Part shown: piece after piece, positions 22,431-24,834 of the stretch
Numbering within the stretch: position 1 is the first letter of the stretch
Layout: every line of letters starts with the position of its first letter
Assembly: GCA_002825515.1 (NCBI GenBank)
Contig: PJET01000121.1
Coordinates: 1-24,834, forward strand
From: Candidatus Thorarchaeota archaeon MP11T_1
Lineage (GTDB): Archaea > Asgardarchaeota > Thorarchaeia > Thorarchaeales > Thorarchaeaceae
Reading direction: 5' to 3'
DNA length: 24,834 bases
Notes under the pieces: generated by a model
The model's database searches: none
Told to the model about the DNA's origin: nothing
Seen by the model: only the letters and a program-made list of their open reading frames with translations
Translations under genes and position numbers: made by a program

Positions 22431-23132
22431 ATGGATTTTCCTGATGATTTGAGATCTGCAGAACGGTCTTTAGAACAGGCAGAAACCGAGTTCCTTCAGG
22501 GAGTTGATGGAGTATCTGAAGCACTATTATTAAAATTATCAACAGGGACATTCGCCTCTGATGCCAGAACTGCGCAAGAACAGATGCAGAAACTGGATGA
22601 GTCTCGTTATATAAAATGGAGCCGATGGCAAAAAAGATACGAATTCTCAGCTTCATTCTGGAAGGATGAGGGATATCCGAGTATTGATACCACTACACAT
22701 CAGGCAAGTAATCCTGATTGGTATTCGAAAAGAACAGGAACTACAGCATTTGTTAGAGATATGATGATTCATCGAGAAGTAGTAGCACCCACAATTGATG
22801 GTGAACAAAAAGGATCTCCAACTCCACCAGGAACCCCATCAAACAGATGGCTGCTTGATTTTGTTGTTCTTTCTAGTTTACGCCTATCTTTCAAACATCA
22901 TTGGGAAAAACTTGTGCGAGATATCGTAATGAAGCGGCAACAGACCAGCTTAATGCTTGTAGCCAAACGGCTTGGTCTGACCATTCAAGATGTTCTTGAA
23001 ATCGCTCGAAGAGTTAGGAATCTCGATGACCGGGTTGTTGAGCATGACGTTAGCGATTCCAGTAAGAATCTCATGTATATATGCAGAAAACCCGATCCCG
23101 GTATAGTTCCTTTGATAGATATTATTATGTGA
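22431..23132 (+). CDS. Unknown helical protein downstream of the nuclease gene
   Basis: This is a 233-residue soluble protein that I do not recognise. The first 50 residues form an acidic amphipathic helix pair (L-R-S-A-E-R-S-L-E-Q-A-E-T-E-F-L). The middle is rich in Trp, Tyr and Ser, with a Pro-rich stretch (G-S-P-T-P-P-G-T-P-S). The C-terminal third, near residues 165-195, has a helix-turn-helix-like pattern: T-S-L-M-L-V-A-K-R-L-G-L-T-I-Q-D-V-L-E-I. A wing-like strand pair ending in N-L-M-Y-I-C-R-K-P follows. DNA binding is therefore possible. The start is well supported by GGAGTGAT four bases before ATG 22431. It shares strand with the PD-(D/E)XK gene about 150 bases upstream, so the two may be functionally linked. 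Confidence 0.6.
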   Translation: MDFPDDLRSAERSLEQAETEFLQGVDGVSEALLLKLSTGTFASDARTAQEQMQKLDESRYIKWSRWQKRYEFSASFWKDEGYPSIDTTTHQASNPDWYSKRTGTTAFVRDMMIHREVVAPTIDGEQKGSPTPPGTPSNRWLLDFVVLSSLRLSFKHHWEKLVRDIVMKRQQTSLMLVAKRLGLTIQDVLEIARRVRNLDDRVVEHDVSDSSKNLMYICRKPDPGIVPLIDIIM

Positions 23133-23142
23133 GAGAAAAAGT

Positions 23143-23170
23143 AGGAGAGAGGACACCCCTCCTTCGTTTT
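23143..23170 (+). terminator. Hairpin with T-rich tail after the unknown helical protein gene
   Basis: AGGAG (23143-23147) pairs with CTCCT (23159-23163), with a smaller GG/CC pair inside, and TTCGTTTTG follows. It lies 11 bases after the stop codon, between convergent genes. Confidence 0.35.
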
Positions 23171-23232
23171 GAAACATAAAACTACACCTGTTTCTCTTGG
23201 TTGCACACCAATTCCATTAACTCAGTCCCTCT

Positions 23233-24468
23233 TTATCCTACCTTCCGGTAAAGCGTGGTGAAGAACAATACAAGTATGAAGGATATCGCCAGCATCGCAA
23301 TGTAAACAGTCTGCAGTCCTACTAGAAACAGTGGCTCGAACACTATGGGAATAAGTGCAGATCCAATGAAGAAAGAGAATGTAACAACTCCTGCCAGAAC
23401 TCCTCGATGCTCTGGAGATATCATCTGACTATATGTTATCAAGGTTGGAAATAGAGTGCCTCCTGCCCAACCCACTCCCACAAGAGCCAGTCCAATAAGT
23501 GCAACCGAATCTGCTCCTATGATGTTTCCGATTAGGATGAATACAGACAGGCCTGAGAACAGTGCAATGAATCCCAGTCCAGCAAGAGGTCCAAATCCAA
23601 ACCTACGAGCCAGAGGACCTAGGAGGGATCCTGCCAGTGCTCCTGCAATTCCCCCTCCCAAAAGAAGGAGCCCAATGACTCTATCGTCAATCACTCCTGT
23701 CATTGCCCGAGAAGTCCAGACCAATGCACCAAGATATGATAGTGCTACCAAGAAAGTAGTCACTAGTAACAACAGAACTACCGGTCTTCTCAGCTCGTTT
23801 TTGAGATTCGAGAGAAATGAACTGAAACCAATGTTTCTTTCATCTATCTTGGGTGGACGTTTGACTACTACTATTGAGATAAGACAGACAACTACTATTA
23901 TTAGAAACACTAGATAATACGATTGCCAACCTAGTGTGACCATCTGGCCTGCAATGAAGGGTCCTAATCCCACACTCAACGATGCCAATGCAGCAGCTAT
24001 GCCCATACGTTTTGGAATGTCTATCGGAAGTGCAGTATCTGTTAACAGGGCTAAAATGACTGGATTCACAAAACCGAAACCGATGCCTGTCACAACATTT
24101 CCTAAGACAAAGAAGTCTATGTTTGTCGCGGCAGCTGTCATGAAGAGACCGATTGCAAAGATAATCAACCCACTAGCAATCACAGCAACCCGACCATAGG
24201 TATCACTAATAGCTCCTGAGAAGAGCTGGAACAATGCAAATGGAAACATAAATGCTGGAATTGCGCTCAAAACTACTGTTGGATTAACTACAAAGTCAGT
24301 TGAGATTGCTCCAAGTAAGACTAGGACTGCATTGCCAACAAGCGGACCAACTGCAAATAGGAAGTATAGTATAATATTGAGGAATCGATAATTCTCAACA
24401 CTAGTTGATTGGACTTCCTCCGACGATTCGCTCTGTCTGTTATCTTCGACCATTACAATTTTTACCAT
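23233..24468 (-). CDS. Major facilitator superfamily (MFS) transporter
   Basis: The 411-residue protein has about twelve hydrophobic segments in two halves, as in MFS secondary transporters. The loop between helices 2 and 3 carries the motif A pattern G-A-I-S-D-T-Y-G-R. The second half has a related loop, G-P-L-A-R-R-F-G-F-G. The overall layout resembles drug/sugar efflux antiporters (DHA1-like), but the substrate cannot be read. The N-terminal 25 residues are polar and acidic, and a cytoplasmic loop between helices 6 and 7 contains K-R-P-P-K-I-D-E-R. The start could be ATG 24468 or the in-frame ATG 24453. A TATA-like TTTAATTTG near 24479-24487 would favour 24453 with almost no leader. It is divergent from the winged-helix gene. 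Confidence 0.85.
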   Translation of the reverse strand: MVKIVMVEDNRQSESSEEVQSTSVENYRFLNIILYFLFAVGPLVGNAVLVLLGAISTDFVVNPTVVLSAIPAFMFPFALFQLFSGAISDTYGRVAVIASGLIIFAIGLFMTAAATNIDFFVLGNVVTGIGFGFVNPVILALLTDTALPIDIPKRMGIAAALASLSVGLGPFIAGQMVTLGWQSYYLVFLIIVVVCLISIVVVKRPPKIDERNIGFSSFLSNLKNELRRPVVLLLLVTTFLVALSYLGALVWTSRAMTGVIDDRVIGLLLLGGGIAGALAGSLLGPLARRFGFGPLAGLGFIALFSGLSVFILIGNIIGADSVALIGLALVGVGWAGGTLFPTLITYSQMISPEHRGVLAGVVTFSFFIGSALIPIVFEPLFLVGLQTVYIAMLAISFILVLFFTTLYRKVG

Positions 24469-24557
24469 GTCTAGAAATTCAAATTAAACACTTGGATTTG
24501 ACTGTGCCCGATTAATACGATTGTACAAGTTCCAATCCTCTTTTGCTAAGGTCTACA

Positions 24558-24567
24558 AGCTTAAAAC
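24558..24567 (+). promoter_or_regulatory. TATA-like box for the terminal winged-helix gene
   Basis: AGCTTAAAAC is TATA-like. It lies 55 bases ahead of the ATG and predicts transcription from about 24588, leaving space for the GGTG site at 24612. Confidence 0.35.
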
Positions 24568-24621
24568 CAGATTGCAAAATACTCGTTAACAAAGGGTTTG
24601 GATATTCAGATGGTGTGAGAG

Positions 24622-24834
24622 ATGGAAAGAGATCCCTATGACGTACTGACTAACGAAGAGCTAGACTCGCTGCTGAAGGGGAAAACCCAGCGAGTATACT
24701 TCTATATGCTTCGCCATCTACGACCACTGGGCATGAGAGAGATACAGCGAGGATCAGGACTTTCCAGTCCCAGTCTCGCAATCTATCACCTCAACAAACT
24801 AAAGAACCTGTCTTTGATTGATGTGGATGAGGAT
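24622..24834 (+). CDS. Winged-helix transcriptional regulator, partial (C-terminus beyond right edge)
   Basis: The first 71 residues are visible. They form a typical ArsR-like winged-helix unit of archaeal regulators. There is a helix Q-R-V-Y-F-Y-M-L-R-H-L, then R-P-L-G-M-R-E-I-Q-R-G-S-G-L, and the recognition helix S-P-S-L-A-I-Y-H-L-N-K-L-K. The next strand is S-L-I-D-V-D-E-D at the edge, where a wing would start. The Y-H-L-x-K-L pattern is characteristic. In many archaea such proteins continue into transmembrane segments; that part is outside the window. A GGTG site precedes the ATG. It is divergent from the MFS gene and may regulate it, which is inference from position only. Confidence 0.75.
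   Translation, partial: MERDPYDVLTNEELDSLLKGKTQRVYFYMLRHLRPLGMREIQRGSGLSSPSLAIYHLNKLKNLSLIDVDED

Noticed and set aside
23456..23917. 153-residue plus frame antisense to the MFS gene
   Set aside because: Pro- and Arg-rich mirror of transmembrane codons, typical of antisense shadow frames.
1..24834. tRNA genes, rRNA genes, CRISPR arrays and insertion sequences
   Set aside because: No T-loop-like GTTCRANYC with matching acceptor stem, no regularly spaced repeats and no transposase-like protein were seen.

Overview
The window is chromosomal DNA from an archaeon, most probably of the Asgard group (Thorarchaeia-like); the lineage is an inference and was not tested. Support comes from TATA-like boxes 25-30 bases ahead of inferred transcription starts, Shine-Dalgarno sites of the GGTGA/GGAG type, many GTG and TTG starts, short mostly mono- or bicistronic units on both strands, many small membrane proteins and winged-helix proteins, and a free-standing arrestin-fold protein. 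There are no rRNA or tRNA genes, CRISPR array or insertion sequence that I can see.

Layout. 1-2854 (minus): a radical SAM protein cut by the left edge, with a perfect 18-bp operator-like dyad at its promoter, then a two-gene unit of a membrane protein and a GT87-type glycosyltransferase overlapping at GTGA. 3050-4654 (plus): an arrestin-like protein and a PLP threonine dehydratase. 4719-6728 (minus): a DUF1846 protein followed by a gamma-glutamylcyclotransferase-like protein. 6955-8989 (plus): an SDR dehydrogenase and a GT4 glycosyltransferase. 9031-9675: a small membrane protein, then two oppositely oriented gene 3' remnants joined head to head. 9884-10934: a divergent pair, an L-2-amino-thiazoline-4-carboxylate hydrolase-like protein and a 4-oxalocrotonate-tautomerase-like protein. 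11011-13524: a polytopic membrane protein, a membrane protein plus winged-helix regulator pair, and a small unknown protein.

13630-13854 has no ORF but folds into a closed multi-helix structure: a perfect 11-bp terminal stem, a perfect 8-bp stem, then a four-way junction with three hairpins. I could not match it to SRP RNA or RNase P RNA. It is the best candidate here for something undescribed. Next come a class II aldolase and a divergently transcribed cytoplasmic fasciclin-domain protein, and then an 835-residue TPR-nitrilase fusion with an intact Glu-Lys-Cys triad.

18256-20928 holds small unknown genes, a ribbon-helix-helix protein co-transcribed with a two-helix membrane protein behind an inverted repeat, and a CPBP-family membrane protein with a variant metal motif. 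21351-23132 holds a PD-(D/E)XK nuclease-like gene followed by an unknown helical protein, a possible uncharacterised defence or DNA-processing pair. The window ends with an MFS transporter (minus) and the start of a winged-helix regulator (plus, cut by the right edge).

Most genes look like independent metabolic, envelope and regulatory functions rather than one pathway. The clearest multi-gene units are GT87/membrane, DUF1846/GGCT, membrane/winged helix, RHH/membrane and nuclease/unknown.
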